From assembly GCF_012070395.1 (NCBI RefSeq), contig NZ_JAAFYS010000002.1, positions 744,001 through 808,000 on the forward strand: DNA of 64,000 bases, given 5' to 3'. This document shows positions 21,034-30,931 of this stretch, in pieces. Each line of letters begins with the position of its first letter. Position 1 is the first letter of the stretch. Source of the stretch: Pseudoroseicyclus tamaricis (GTDB lineage Bacteria > Pseudomonadota > Alphaproteobacteria > Rhodobacterales > Rhodobacteraceae). Both the position numbers and the translations under genes were made by a program. The notes below the pieces were generated by a model. That model was not told the DNA's origin and did not search any database. It saw only the letters and a program-made list of their open reading frames with translations.

Positions 21034-22320
21034 TCAGAGGGCCGCGAACCGTTCCTTCTGGCGCTCCGTCCAGCGCAGGTGGAGCAGGTAGCCATCCTCC
21101 GTCTCCTCCTCGCGCTCGATCACCTCTTCCTCGTGCAGCCAGGCGCGCTTGCGCCCTTCCGAGAAGGGAAGCAGCAGCTCTTCCTCCAGCCGCGCCGGGG
21201 CAAGCGTGGCCGCGATGGTCTCCACCAGCGCTTCCATCCCCTGCCCCGTCCAGGCGGAGATGGCGACCGGCCCCTCCTGCCCGGCGCGGCGCTCTGCCGC
21301 CTCGCGGGCCATCTCGGGCAGCAGGTCGATCTTGTTCCAGACCTCGACGACCGGCACCTCGGGATCGACGCCGAGGCTGGCGAGGATCGTCTCCACCTCC
21401 TCGGCCTGCTCCTCCGTCTCCGCATGGGAGATGTCGCGCACGTGCAGGATGAGATCGGCCTCCAGCACCTCCTCCAGCGTGGCGCGGAAGGCGGCGACCA
21501 GCTCCGTCGGCAGATCGGAGATGAAGCCCACCGTGTCGGAGAGGATCACCTCCTGCCCCTCCAGCCGAAGGCGCCGCATCGTGGGGTCGAGCGTGGCGAA
21601 GAGCATGTCCTTTGCCATCACCTCCGCCCCCGTCAGGCGGTTGAAGAGCGTCGACTTGCCGGCGTTGGTGTAGCCGACGAGCGCGACGATCGGATAGGGC
21701 ACCTTGGCGCGGGCGGCGCGGTGGAGGGCGCGGGTCTTCTGCACCTTCTCCAGCTGGCGCTTGAGGCGCGTGAGCTGCTCGTCGATGGCGCGGCGGTCCG
21801 CCTCGATCTGCGTCTCGCCGGGGCCACCGACGAAGCCGAGGCCGCCCCGCTGGCGCTCCAGGTGCGTCCAGGCCCGCACGAGGCGGGTGCGCTGGTAGGT
21901 CAGCGCCGCCATCTCCACCTGCAGCACGCCCTCGCGGGTGCGGGCGCGGTCGGAGAAGATCTCGAGGATCAGCCCCGTCCGGTCGAGGAGCTTGACCTTC
22001 CACTCCTTCTCAAGGTTGCGCTGCTGCACGGGGCTCACCGGCCCGTCGACCAGCACCAGCTCCACCTCGGCGTCGTGGATGCGCTCCTTCAGCTCGGCGA
22101 CCTTGCCGGTGCCGAAGAGCAGGCCGGGATGCGGCTTGGGCAGGGGCACGACTTCCGCGCCGACCACCTCGATGGCGGCCAGTGCGGCGGCGAGGGCGCT
22201 GGCTTCTTCCAGCGCCGGCAGGGCGGCCCGACGGTCCGGGTCGCCCTTCAGATCGGGGTGGAGGACGAGGGCCCGCGTCGGGCGCTCCTCGGTGGACCCC
22301 TCAAGAATACTGTCTGTCAA
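21034..22320 (-). CDS. hflX: ribosome-associated GTPase HflX
   Basis: Splits stalled ribosomes and binds the 50S subunit. The 428-aa protein has an N-terminal HflX domain ([27 protein letters not shown]), the glycine-rich [19 protein letters not shown], then the G domain: Walker [15 protein letters not shown]3 LSDTVGF and G4 NKID. The start overlaps the hfq stop by 4 bases, the conserved hfq-hflX coupling. It converges with the scaffold-protein gene across the twin palindromes. Confidence 0.96.
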   Translation of the reverse strand: MTDSILEGSTEERPTRALVLHPDLKGDPDRRAALPALEEASALAAALAAIEVVGAEVVPLPKPHPGLLFGTGKVAELKERIHDAEVELVLVDGPVSPVQQRNLEKEWKVKLLDRTGLILEIFSDRARTREGVLQVEMAALTYQRTRLVRAWTHLERQRGGLGFVGGPGETQIEADRRAIDEQLTRLKRQLEKVQKTRALHRAARAKVPYPIVALVGYTNAGKSTLFNRLTGAEVMAKDMLFATLDPTMRRLRLEGQEVILSDTVGFISDLPTELVAAFRATLEEVLEADLILHVRDISHAETEEQAEEVETILASLGVDPEVPVVEVWNKIDLLPEMAREAAERRAGQEGPVAISAWTGQGMEALVETIAATLAPARLEEELLLPFSEGRKRAWLHEEEVIEREEETEDGYLLHLRWTERQKERFAAL

Positions 22321-22550
22321 TCTTCACTGTCGTTCAGGTTGATCGGCTGGCTCGGCATGATGGTGGAAATCGCGCTCTTGTAGACGAGCTGCGACTGACC
22401 GTCGCGGCGCAACAGGACGCAGAAGCTGTCGAACCAGGTGATCACGCCCTGCAGCTTCACGCCATTGATGAGAAAGATGGTGACCGGAACCTTGATCTTG
22501 CGGACGTGGTTGAGAAACGCGTCCTGCAGGTTCTGCTTGTCAGCGGCCAT
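22317..22550 (-). CDS. hfq: RNA-binding protein Hfq
   Basis: Hexameric Sm-like RNA chaperone for small RNAs. The 77 aa hold the full fold: [32 protein letters not shown] (Sm1) and [16 protein letters not shown] (Sm2, with YKSAIST where enterobacteria have YKHAIST). The C-terminal tail is very short (NDSED), as usual in alphaproteobacteria. A GC-rich 5-bp hairpin, GGCCG and CGGCC, precedes the gene on minus about 25 bases upstream. Confidence 0.97.
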   Translation of the reverse strand: MAADKQNLQDAFLNHVRKIKVPVTIFLINGVKLQGVITWFDSFCVLLRRDGQSQLVYKSAISTIMPSQPINLNDSED

Positions 22551-22656
22551 TGGCAGTCGCCCTTTTTTCTTGTTGAGGCCGCAGATCGGCCTGCCCCGTC
22601 GTTAAGTGGAGTATGGAACGCCCGTTTCGGACTTTCCACCCCCAATTGCACGCGCC

Positions 22657-24192
22657 TCAGCGCCGCCAGGCGGCCGGGTTGAGGAGGGCGATGAGCGCCA
22701 GCGTCTCCAGCCGGCCGAGCACCATGGTGAAGGCGAGGATGGTCTTCGCCTCGGGCCGCAGCCCCTCGAAGGAGATGGGATACTCCCCCGCGATCTGCAC
22801 GATCGGCCCGCAATTGGAGAGGGCGGCGACGGCGAGGATCATCGCCGTCTCGAACTGTACGCCGTAGAGCGACAGCAGCAGCATGACCGTGGTGAGGGAG
22901 AGCGCGAAGAGCATGAAGAAGAGCCACGAGATATAGGCCCCCTCGCGCCGGATGCGCCGCGCCGTATGGCCAGATCCGCCAACGGAGGAGGGGTGGACCA
23001 GCCGCGCCAGCTCTCTCACGCCGTGCTTGTAGAGGGCGTAGATGCGCAGCAGCTTTACGCCGCCGGCGGTAGTGGCGACGCCGCCGCCCACCAGCGCCAG
23101 ACCCACCAGCACCAGGCCCGGCGTGTGCAGCCCCGACCAGTCCTGCGCCAGCCGCCACTCGGCGCTCTCGAAGCCGGTGGTCGTCAGGAAGGACAGGACG
23201 GTGAAGATGCTCCCCCAGAGCGCGCCGATCCCGGCGAGGATGCCGCCGGTGTGCAGCCCGTCGCCCGAGGCGGCGACGAAATGGCGCAGGAAGAGCAGCC
23301 CCGGCACGATAATGACCAGCGACATGGCCATCGCCACCTCCGGGTCATGCACGAGGCTGCGGCTGCGCTCGATCACCGGGCGGCGGGCGAAGGCGTGGCG
23401 CGAGATGGCGAAGATCATGAAGAGCGCCATCAGGAGCTCCCCGAAGAAGCCCGAGCCGGTGAAGGTCGTCCCGCTCGTCAGGGGAGAGATGCCGGAGGTC
23501 GCCATGACGGACATGGCGTGGCAGATCGCCACCAGCGGCACCTCTCCGGCGATCAGCAGGCCCACCCAGAGCGCCCCCGTCAGCCCGGCATAGACGGGCG
23601 CCAGCGCCGCCGCCTGCCGTGCCAGCCGCTCCGCCGGCAGGGAGTGACGGGCAAAGCGCGATAGCCGCCCTGCCCCGCCATCGACGCCGGCGGCCGCCTG
23701 AACTTCGTAGCCGCCGAGGTTCATCGGCGCGAGGATTGCCGCCGCCGTCACCCAGACGGTCAGCCCGCCGAGCCAGCCGACGAGCGCGCGCCACAGGTGC
23801 AGGCTTGGGTTCAGGCGGCCGACGTTGTCGTAGACGGTGCCGCCGGTGGTGGTGAAGGCGGCCACCATCTCGAACCAGGCCTCGAGAAAGCTGTCCTCTC
23901 CCAGCGCCACGAAGAACGGCACGGCGAGCATGACGGGCAGCAGCAGGAAGGCGGCGAGCAGGCCCGCCAGCTGCCCCTGCGGCGCCGCGCTGGGGCGCGC
24001 GCCGCGGGTGGCGACGCCGATCAGCGCGGTCAGCATCCCGAAGAGGATGAAGCCGTAGAAGAAGATGCGGGCGGTCTCGAAATCCTCCAGCGTCAGCGCA
24101 TGGAAGGCCGGCACCAGCATGGCGATGGCGCCGGTGGCCATGGCATAGACGAAGAAGGGCGCGCCTCCCCTGCGCTCGGCCACGCCCTCCAT
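22657..24192 (-). CDS. trkH: Trk-type potassium uptake channel subunit
   Basis: Membrane pore for K+ uptake, gated by TrkA. The 511-aa protein repeats the pore motif four times, with the filter glycines in TTTGGTVYDNVG, MATSGISPLTSG, TTTGFESAEW and NCGPI. The family signature TTAGGVKLLRIYALYK lies in the third repeat. About 10 or more hydrophobic helices. The ATG at 24192 shares a base with the trkA stop, so the pair is translationally coupled. Confidence 0.94.
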   Translation of the reverse strand: MEGVAERRGGAPFFVYAMATGAIAMLVPAFHALTLEDFETARIFFYGFILFGMLTALIGVATRGARPSAAPQGQLAGLLAAFLLLPVMLAVPFFVALGEDSFLEAWFEMVAAFTTTGGTVYDNVGRLNPSLHLWRALVGWLGGLTVWVTAAAILAPMNLGGYEVQAAAGVDGGAGRLSRFARHSLPAERLARQAAALAPVYAGLTGALWVGLLIAGEVPLVAICHAMSVMATSGISPLTSGTTFTGSGFFGELLMALFMIFAISRHAFARRPVIERSRSLVHDPEVAMAMSLVIIVPGLLFLRHFVAASGDGLHTGGILAGIGALWGSIFTVLSFLTTTGFESAEWRLAQDWSGLHTPGLVLVGLALVGGGVATTAGGVKLLRIYALYKHGVRELARLVHPSSVGGSGHTARRIRREGAYISWLFFMLFALSLTTVMLLLSLYGVQFETAMILAVAALSNCGPIVQIAGEYPISFEGLRPEAKTILAFTMVLGRLETLALIALLNPAAWRR

Positions 24193-25562
24193 CAGAAGAA
24201 GTCGATGGAGACCTGCAGGAGCCGCTCCACCTGATGCACATCGGGGCTCATGGCGAAGAGGGCGACGAGATCCCCCTCCTCGATGCGCATGTCCCCGGTC
24301 GGTTTCACGAACTTGCCGTCCCGCAGGATGCCGCCGACGCGCACGCCCTCGGGGAAGGCGATCTCCCGCACCCGCTGGCCGGCGATGGAGGAGGTGCCGA
24401 GCACCTGCGCCTCGATCATCTCCGCCTCGGCATCGCCAATGGAATAGACGCCGCGCACCCGTCCGTGGCGGATGTGGCGCAGGATGGAGGAGACGGTGGT
24501 GGCGCGCGGGTTGATATAGGCGTCGATCTTGAGCGGCCCCATCAGCGGCAGCAGCGTCGGGTCGTTGACCAGACAGATCGACATCTTGGCGCCCATCTCC
24601 TTGGCGCGCACGGAGGCGAGCAGGTTGGTCTTGTCGTCATCCGTCACCGCGAGGACGGCATCGGCGGAGCCGACGTTCGCCTCCTCCAGCAGGGCCGAAT
24701 CGAGGCCGTCGCCGTTGAGCACGATGGTGCGTTCCAGCGTGTCGGCGGCGCTCTCGGCGCGGCGGCGGTCCTTCTCGATGACCTTGGCGCGCACGCGCCG
24801 CTCCTCCAGCACCCGGGCGACGCCGAGGCCGACGTTGCCGCCGCCGATGATGACGACGCGGTCCTGCTTGGCGGTGGACTTGCCGAAGATCTCCAGCGTC
24901 CGGCCGACATCCTCGACCGCCGAGAAGACATAGGCCTCGTCATCGACGAAGAGCTGGTCGTCGGCGGAGGGTACGAATAACTTGCCGCCCCGGCGCACGC
25001 CTACGACGACGGCGCGCAGGGTGGAGAAGAGATCGGTCAGCTGGCGCAGCGGCGTGTCGATGATGGGGCAATCCTCCCCCACCTTGATGCCGAGGAGCTG
25101 CCCCTTGCCGCCGAAGAAGCTCTCCGTATCGAAGGCCGAGGGCGCGGCGAGGCGCTGCATGGCCGCCTCGGCGACCTCCTTCTCAGGCGAGATCACCACG
25201 TCGATCGGCATGTGGTCGCGCCGATAGAGATCGGAATAGATCGCGTCGAGGTAGCTCTGCGAGCGCAGACGGGCGATCTTGCGGGAGATGGCGAAAACGG
25301 AATGGGCCACCTGGCAGGTGACCATGTTGACCTCGTCGCTATGGGTCGCGGCGATGATCATGTCGGCATCCGGCGCCCCGGCCCGCTCGAGGATGTCGGG
25401 GTAGGACGCGTGGCCGATGATGCCCTGCACGTCGAAGCTCTCGGTGATGCGGCGGACGAGATCGGGGTTGAGATCGACGACGGTGACGTCGTTGCGCTCC
25501 CCCGATAGATGCCGCGCGATCTGCCAGCCGACCTGCCCTGCGCCGCAGATGATGACCTTCAT
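24192..25562 (-). CDS. trkA: Trk potassium uptake regulatory protein
   Basis: Cytoplasmic NAD(H)/nucleotide-binding gating subunit of TrkH. The 456-aa protein has two RCK repeats: VIICGAGQVGWQIARHL at the N-terminus and VIIGGGNVGLGVARVL near residue 235, each followed by a TrkA-C domain. The ATG at 25562 has GAGAGG upstream and starts directly with the Rossmann strand, so it is preferred over a start 12 codons earlier. It follows ntrX across a repeat-filled gap of 253 bases. Confidence 0.95.
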   Translation of the reverse strand: MKVIICGAGQVGWQIARHLSGERNDVTVVDLNPDLVRRITESFDVQGIIGHASYPDILERAGAPDADMIIAATHSDEVNMVTCQVAHSVFAISRKIARLRSQSYLDAIYSDLYRRDHMPIDVVISPEKEVAEAAMQRLAAPSAFDTESFFGGKGQLLGIKVGEDCPIIDTPLRQLTDLFSTLRAVVVGVRRGGKLFVPSADDQLFVDDEAYVFSAVEDVGRTLEIFGKSTAKQDRVVIIGGGNVGLGVARVLEERRVRAKVIEKDRRRAESAADTLERTIVLNGDGLDSALLEEANVGSADAVLAVTDDDKTNLLASVRAKEMGAKMSICLVNDPTLLPLMGPLKIDAYINPRATTVSSILRHIRHGRVRGVYSIGDAEAEMIEAQVLGTSSIAGQRVREIAFPEGVRVGGILRDGKFVKPTGDMRIEEGDLVALFAMSPDVHQVERLLQVSIDFF

Positions 25563-25670
25563 GCGCGCCTCTCGATGCGGCCTCTTGGTGGGGGCCATGG
25601 GTGACAGAGGCGGCCAGCATGGTCAATCGGTGCCTCTGCGGCGACCTGGGTGGGAATGTGCGGGGGAGTG

Positions 25671-25786
25671 TCGGGGGATTGCATCCCCCGAGCCCCCTGC
25701 CGTTCGTGGGGGCCCACGGGCCCCCACACCCCCCTTGCGGTGGGGGCGCTGCCCCCCCGCCCCCGAGGTATTTCCGGCCAGATGAA
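25671..25786 (-). repeat. dispersed 3'-end hairpin repeat, copy 4 (expanded)
   Basis: Read on minus, the core TTCATCTGGCCGGAAATACC (from 25786) is followed by the common hairpin GGGGGC-AGC-GCCCCC (25757-25742). Two further strong hairpins follow: a 10-bp stem GTGGGGGCCC/GGGCCCCCAC (25706-25727) and a 9-bp stem TCGGGGGAT/ATCCCCCGA (25671-25691). It starts 29 bases after the ntrX stop and fills most of the ntrX-trkA gap. Confidence 0.65.
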
Positions 25787-25815
25787 CCAGGGGGCGTGGG
25801 GTCAGGCGGGGCGCG

Positions 25816-27216
25816 TCAGTCTTCGCCGACGTGGGCGACGCGGGCGCCGGACTTGTTGCTCGTGACCACGCCGAGGCTCTTGAGCTTGCGGTGGAGGGCC
25901 GAGCGCTCCATCCCGACGAAGCTGGCGGTGCGAGAGATGTTGCCGCCAAAACGGTTGATCTGGGTGAGCAGGTACTCTCGCTCGAAGAGCTCGCGCGCCT
26001 CGCGCAGCGGCAGCGTGGCGAGGCCGCCGGAGAGGACGACGCGGCCCTCCTCCTGGCCCGAGGCATCCTCGGGGCCCGGCAGCTCGCGCGCCGAGATATC
26101 GCCCACCGCCTCGCCGAGGATGAGGATGCGCTCCACCACGTTCCTCAGCTGGCGGACGTTTCCGGGCCAGAGCATCGTCTGCAGCAGGGCACGCGCATCC
26201 TCGCCCAATGCGCGGAGCGGCATGCCCTGATCGCGGTTGAGAACGGCGATGAAGTGTTCGGCAAGGAGCGGGATGTCCTCGCGCCGTTCCTCGAGGCTCG
26301 GCACCGAGATCGGCACGACGTTGAGGCGGTGATAGAGCTCCTCGCGGAAGGTGCCGGAGGCGATGGCGGCTTTCAGATCGCGGTTCGTCGAGGAAATGAC
26401 ACGCATGTCGACATGCACCTTCTCGGTGCCGCCGACGCGGGTGAAGGCCTGTTCCACCAGCACGCGCAGGATCTTCGACTGGGTGCCCACGGGCATGTCG
26501 GCCACCTCGTCGAAATAGACGACGCCGCCATGCGCCTGCTCCAGGAGGCCCTTCTCCACCCCGCGCTCGCCGCTCTCGCGGCCGAAGAGCACCTCCTCCA
26601 TCCGCTCCGGCTCGATCGAGGCGGAGTTGACGGTAACGAAGGGCGCGTTGGCGCGCGGCGAATGGGCGTGGATGTAGCGCGCCGCCGTCTCCTTGCCGGA
26701 GCCGGGCTGGCCGGTGAGCATCACCCGGCCGTTGGAGCCGGTGACCTTGTCGAGCTGGCTGCGCAGGCCGCGGTAGGCGGCGCTGTCGCCCAGCATCTCC
26801 GCCGGGGCGAGATCGCCGCGCCGCAGCTCGCTGTTCTCGCGGCGCAGGCGCGCCGTCTCCATCGCGCGGCGGATGACGACGAGAAGCTGGTCGATGTTGA
26901 AGGGCTTCTCGATGAAGTCGTAGGCGCCGAGCTTGATGGCCGCGACCGCCGTCTCGATGTTGCCGTGGCCGGAGATGATGACCACCGGCACCTCCGGATG
27001 CTCGCGCTTGGCGTGCTTGAGGATGTCGATCCCGTCCATCCGGCTGTCCTTCAGCCAGATGTCGAGGATCACCAGCGCCGGCTCCGCCTCGACCAGCTCC
27101 TCCAGGCAGGTGTCGGAATTGGCGGCGAGACGGGTGGTGTAGCCTTCGTCCTTCAGGATGTCCGAGATGAGTTCGCGGATGTCGCGCTCGTCATCGACGA
27201 TCAGAATGTCGCTCAT
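25816..27216 (-). CDS. ntrX: response regulator NtrX, GAFTGA motif absent
   Basis: Response regulator paired with NtrY, tied to nitrogen and redox control. The 466-aa protein has a receiver domain (phosphoacceptor D52 in VILDIWLKD), an AAA+ domain (Walker A TGQPGSGKE, Walker [28 protein letters not shown]) and a C-terminal Fis-type helix-turn-helix (GGNISRTASFVGMERSALHRKL). The GAFTGA loop that contacts sigma-54 is missing: the sequence runs LFGRESGERGVEKGLLEQA. It starts 9 bases after the ntrY stop. Confidence 0.93.
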   Translation of the reverse strand: MSDILIVDDERDIRELISDILKDEGYTTRLAANSDTCLEELVEAEPALVILDIWLKDSRMDGIDILKHAKREHPEVPVVIISGHGNIETAVAAIKLGAYDFIEKPFNIDQLLVVIRRAMETARLRRENSELRRGDLAPAEMLGDSAAYRGLRSQLDKVTGSNGRVMLTGQPGSGKETAARYIHAHSPRANAPFVTVNSASIEPERMEEVLFGRESGERGVEKGLLEQAHGGVVYFDEVADMPVGTQSKILRVLVEQAFTRVGGTEKVHVDMRVISSTNRDLKAAIASGTFREELYHRLNVVPISVPSLEERREDIPLLAEHFIAVLNRDQGMPLRALGEDARALLQTMLWPGNVRQLRNVVERILILGEAVGDISARELPGPEDASGQEEGRVVLSGGLATLPLREARELFEREYLLTQINRFGGNISRTASFVGMERSALHRKLKSLGVVTSNKSGARVAHVGED

Positions 27217-27225
27217 GCTCTGGCC

Positions 27226-29469
27226 TCATGCGGTTTTTCTTGTGTCTTCGACGATCAGCGGCAGGGTGATGCGCGCCTCCGCCCCGGCGCGGGCGCCGGG
27301 TGCGAAGGGCTCGGCATCGATCAGTTCGAGGCTGCCGCCATGCTCCTCGATGATCTTCTTGACGATGGGCAGGCCGAGGCCGGTGCCCTTGTCGCGGGTG
27401 GTGACGTAGGGCTCGAAGAGCTTCGAGCGGTCCTCCGGCAGCCCGATGCCGTTGTCGGAAATGGCGACGACGGCGGCCGCTGAGGATGCCTCCAGCCGGA
27501 TGCGGATCTCCGGCGAGTAACCCTGCGGCACACCCTCTTCGCGATAGGTTTCAATGGCTTCACCGGCGTTCTTGATGAGGTTGGTGAGCGCTTGGCTGAT
27601 CATGGTAGCGTCGAGATCGGCGCTGACGGCCATGTCCGGGACATCCGCCTCGATGCGCACCTCCGGCTGGCCAGCCTGCTGCAGGACGACGGCGTCGCGG
27701 AGGAGTTGGGCCAGATCGCAGGGGGCGCGATCGGGCTCCGGCATGCGGGCGAACCTGGAGAACTCGTCGACGATGCGGCGCAGGTGGAGCGTCTGGCGGA
27801 TGATGACGTCGGTCATCTGGTCGAGCGCCTGCTTGTCCTCCCCCTCCACCAGCCGGCCGAACTTGCGCTTGATGCGCTCGGAGGAGAGCTGGATGGGCGT
27901 CAGCGGGTTCTTGATCTCATGCGCGATGCGCCGCGCGACATCGCCCCAGGCCGCCATCCGCTGCGCGGAGACGAGATCGGTCACGTCATCGAAGGCCACC
28001 ACGTAGCCCTCCAGCGCGCCGTCGGCGCGGCGGCGGGGGGCCATGCGGACCAGCAGCGTCTCCTGCTTGCCGCCTCGGGTGAGCGCGACCTGGCCCTGCG
28101 CCACCCCTCGCTCGCCGGCCTGCAGGTCTTCGAAGAGCGCGCCGAACTCCGGCACGGCGACGGTGAGCGGCATCTCCTCCTGCGCCTCGCCAACGTAGAG
28201 GAGTCGGCGGGCGGAACGGTTGGCGAAGTCGATGCGACCCTCGGGGGAGAGGCCGATGACGCCGGAAGTGACGGAGGTGAGCACGGAATCGAAGAGCCGG
28301 CGGCGACCCTCGATCTGCCGGTTGGTGTCCATCAGCTCTTCACGTTGAGCTTTAAGCTCGCCCGTCATCTGGTTGAAATAGCGGCCCATCTGGGCGAACT
28401 CATCCTCTCCCGCCGCCTCGACGACCCGCACGTTGAGATCGCCGGAGCCGACGCGCTGCAGCGCCGTCACCAGCCGGCCCACCGGGCGGGAGAGGCGCTC
28501 GGCGAACCACAGGCCCAGCCAGATTGCGGCGAGGATGAGCAGCGCGGCGAAGCCGAGGTAGAGCAGCCCGAACTCGAAGAGGATGCGGCTGCGGTCCTGC
28601 TCCAGCTGCTCGTAGAGGGAGACGGTCTCCTGCGTCTCGTCGAGCAGCGAGAGGATGGCGCCGTCGACGGGACGGGTGACGTAGAGATAGCCGTCCTCGA
28701 AATTCTGCAGCGGGATCAGCGCCCTGAACTCGTTGTTCGGGTAATCCTCGATGATCGTCAGCCCCTCGTCGCGGGCGCGCTCGAAGGCCTCCGGCGTCGG
28801 CCGTTCGTAGTAGAACTCGTAGCTGCGCGCCCCGCGGGCGCGGATATTGCCGGCGCCGTCCAGCACGAAGGCCTCGCTGAGCCCCCTGTCGATCTGCGGC
28901 TGCACCTGCGCCAGCGCCTGCCGGATATCGCCGTTCGACATGAAGAATTCTCTGGCGCGCTCCGCATCGAGCCAGGCGGCGAGGCCGAGGCCGTCGCGCG
29001 TCAGCTCCAGCCGGTGCTCCTCCTCATAGGCCTGCGCCGCCTCCAGCGAGGTGCCGACGACGTTGCGCACGCGCTGCGAGAACCAGCCCTCCAGCCCGAC
29101 ATTGATAATGAGGACAGAGAAGATGGCGACCGTCACGGTGGGGATCAGCGCGAGGAGCGCGAAGACCCCCGTGAGCCGCAGGTGCAGGTTGGAGCCCGCG
29201 GAGCGCGCCCGGCGGGCGAGCACCATGCGGCCGACGCGCTGCAGGACGAGCGCCGCGAGAACGAGGATGTAGACCAGGTCGACCAGCAGCACGATGCGCA
29301 GGAGCGGCGCCGAGGCGCCCTGGTCGAGCGGGCCGAGCACGAAGTAGGTGCCGGCTGCCAGCGCCGGGCCGAGCAACACGAGGAGAAGCGTGGCCGCGTT
29401 CTGAACGCGCCTCTGCCCTCCCCAGCGGCTGACCCGCTGAATCGTTCTGGCCGTGAGCGACCGCCGCAC
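27226..29469 (-). CDS. ntrY: sensor histidine kinase NtrY
   Basis: Membrane sensor kinase for NtrX. The 747-aa protein has several N-terminal membrane helices (within about residues 25-130), an extracytoplasmic segment, a further helix near 300, a HAMP domain, a PAS domain (about 395-500), the HisKA box with H517 (RRIAHEIKNPLTPIQLSSERI), and an ATPase domain with SDNGIGLPED and KGTGLGLPIVKKI. The start is a GTG at 29469 preceded by AAGGCGG. It sits 81 bases after ntrC with no clear terminator between. Confidence 0.94.
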   Translation of the reverse strand: MRRSLTARTIQRVSRWGGQRRVQNAATLLLVLLGPALAAGTYFVLGPLDQGASAPLLRIVLLVDLVYILVLAALVLQRVGRMVLARRARSAGSNLHLRLTGVFALLALIPTVTVAIFSVLIINVGLEGWFSQRVRNVVGTSLEAAQAYEEEHRLELTRDGLGLAAWLDAERAREFFMSNGDIRQALAQVQPQIDRGLSEAFVLDGAGNIRARGARSYEFYYERPTPEAFERARDEGLTIIEDYPNNEFRALIPLQNFEDGYLYVTRPVDGAILSLLDETQETVSLYEQLEQDRSRILFEFGLLYLGFAALLILAAIWLGLWFAERLSRPVGRLVTALQRVGSGDLNVRVVEAAGEDEFAQMGRYFNQMTGELKAQREELMDTNRQIEGRRRLFDSVLTSVTSGVIGLSPEGRIDFANRSARRLLYVGEAQEEMPLTVAVPEFGALFEDLQAGERGVAQGQVALTRGGKQETLLVRMAPRRRADGALEGYVVAFDDVTDLVSAQRMAAWGDVARRIAHEIKNPLTPIQLSSERIKRKFGRLVEGEDKQALDQMTDVIIRQTLHLRRIVDEFSRFARMPEPDRAPCDLAQLLRDAVVLQQAGQPEVRIEADVPDMAVSADLDATMISQALTNLIKNAGEAIETYREEGVPQGYSPEIRIRLEASSAAAVVAISDNGIGLPEDRSKLFEPYVTTRDKGTGLGLPIVKKIIEEHGGSLELIDAEPFAPGARAGAEARITLPLIVEDTRKTA

Positions 29470-29550
29470 TGTTACCGCCTTGCCACGGGGGACCCGCCCC
29501 TTTTGTGCCGGGCTCGCCTATGGTTTGGCGGCCACGGTTCTGTGGCTCTT

Positions 29551-30921
29551 TTACATCAACTTGCGGCGCCGTGTCACGCGAATATCCAGATCGGTGATCT
29601 TCTTGCGCAAGGTATTGCGGTTGATTCCCAAAAGATCGGCACATTTGGCCTGATTGCCGCCAGTCGCGTCGAGCGCGATCTCGATGAGCGGCATCTCCAC
29701 CTCCTTGAGGATGCGCTGGTAGAGGCCCGGCGGCGGCAGCACCCCGCCATGCAGGTCGAAGTAGCGGCGCAGGTGCCGGGCAACGGAGGCGTTGAGCTTC
29801 TCGCCGTCCCCTCCCCCCTTCAGCGGCTCCATCGTCGGCTGGTTGCCGAGGACGGTTTCCACCTCCTGACGGGTGATCTCCTCCTCCGAGCCGGTGACGA
29901 CGAGGCGGCGGATGGCATTCTCAAGCTGGCGGACGTTGCCGGGCCAGGAATAGGTGCGCACGAGGTCCAGCGCCGGCTGGGAGAGACGGCGCAGCGGCAG
30001 CCCGTCCCGCTCCGAACGGGCGAGGAAGTGATCGGCGAGGAGCGGGATGTCATCGACCCGCTCGCGCAGGCTCGGCACGGCGATGGTGACACCGCCGAGG
30101 CGGTAGAAGAGATCCTCGCGGAAGCCGCCCTCGTCGATCTTGCCCTTCAGATCGACCTGACTGGTGGACATGATGCGCGGCGCGCTGTCGCCGAGGCTGT
30201 CGAGCATCCGCACGATCCGCGCCTGCGCCTCGGCGGGAAAGTCCCCCACCTCGTCGAAGAGGATCGAGCCGCCCCGCGCCCGCCCGAGCACCGAGGAGGG
30301 CCCGTCGGCGCCCTCGAGGTCCGAGGCGGAGACGACGATGAAGGGCAGCGTGCGCCGGTCGGAGAAGTCGTGAATAGCCTTGGCGATGAGGCTCTTGCCC
30401 GTGCCGCTCTCGCCGGAGATCAGCACCGGCAGGGCCGTGTTCATCACCCGCGCCACCAGCCGGTAGAGCGACTGCATGGCTGGCGTGCGCCCGACGAGCG
30501 GCAGGTCACCGTCGCCCGTCTCCTCGGTCACGGTGGCGCGCGGCGTCGGGGCACGGCGCTTGACCTCCAGCGCCCGGGCGGCGCGCTTCATCAGGTCCGG
30601 CAGGTCGAAGGGCTTGGGCAGGTAGTCGTAGGCATCCGCTTCCGCCGCCTGGATGGCCGTCATGATGGTGTTCTGCGCCGAGATGACGATGACCGGCAGG
30701 CCCGGGCGCGTCTCCGCGATGCGGGGGATCTGATCGAGCCCGTTGCCATCGGGCATGATGACGTCGGAGATGACGAGGTCGCCCTTCCCCTCGTCGACCC
30801 AGCGCATCAGCGTCACCAGCGAGGAGGTGGCGTGCACCTTGCAGCCGGCGCGGGTCAGCGCCTGCGTCAGCACCGTGCGGATGGTGCGGTCGTCATCGGC
30901 GACCAGAACTGTTCCGTCCAT
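29551..30921 (-). CDS. ntrC: nitrogen regulatory response regulator NtrC, GAFTGA motif absent
   Basis: Phosphorylated by NtrB under nitrogen limitation to activate nitrogen-assimilation genes. The 456-aa protein has a receiver domain (D53 in [11 protein letters not shown]), an AAA+ domain with Walker A GESGTGKS, and a Fis-type helix-turn-helix ([22 protein letters not shown]). The sigma-54 contact loop GAFTGA is deleted ([28 protein letters not shown]). The same deletion is known for Rhodobacter capsulatus NtrC, which works with the housekeeping sigma factor. It follows ntrB by 10 bases. Confidence 0.95.
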   Translation of the reverse strand: MDGTVLVADDDRTIRTVLTQALTRAGCKVHATSSLVTLMRWVDEGKGDLVISDVIMPDGNGLDQIPRIAETRPGLPVIVISAQNTIMTAIQAAEADAYDYLPKPFDLPDLMKRAARALEVKRRAPTPRATVTEETGDGDLPLVGRTPAMQSLYRLVARVMNTALPVLISGESGTGKSLIAKAIHDFSDRRTLPFIVVSASDLEGADGPSSVLGRARGGSILFDEVGDFPAEAQARIVRMLDSLGDSAPRIMSTSQVDLKGKIDEGGFREDLFYRLGGVTIAVPSLRERVDDIPLLADHFLARSERDGLPLRRLSQPALDLVRTYSWPGNVRQLENAIRRLVVTGSEEEITRQEVETVLGNQPTMEPLKGGGDGEKLNASVARHLRRYFDLHGGVLPPPGLYQRILKEVEMPLIEIALDATGGNQAKCADLLGINRNTLRKKITDLDIRVTRRRKLM

Positions 30922-30931
30922 CTCCTACTCC

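Noticed and set aside
29521-29555. A GCCAC/GTGGC hairpin followed by TCTTTT in the ntrC-ntrY gap as a terminator.
   Set aside because: The T run is on plus, while both neighbouring genes are on minus, so it cannot end ntrC transcription.
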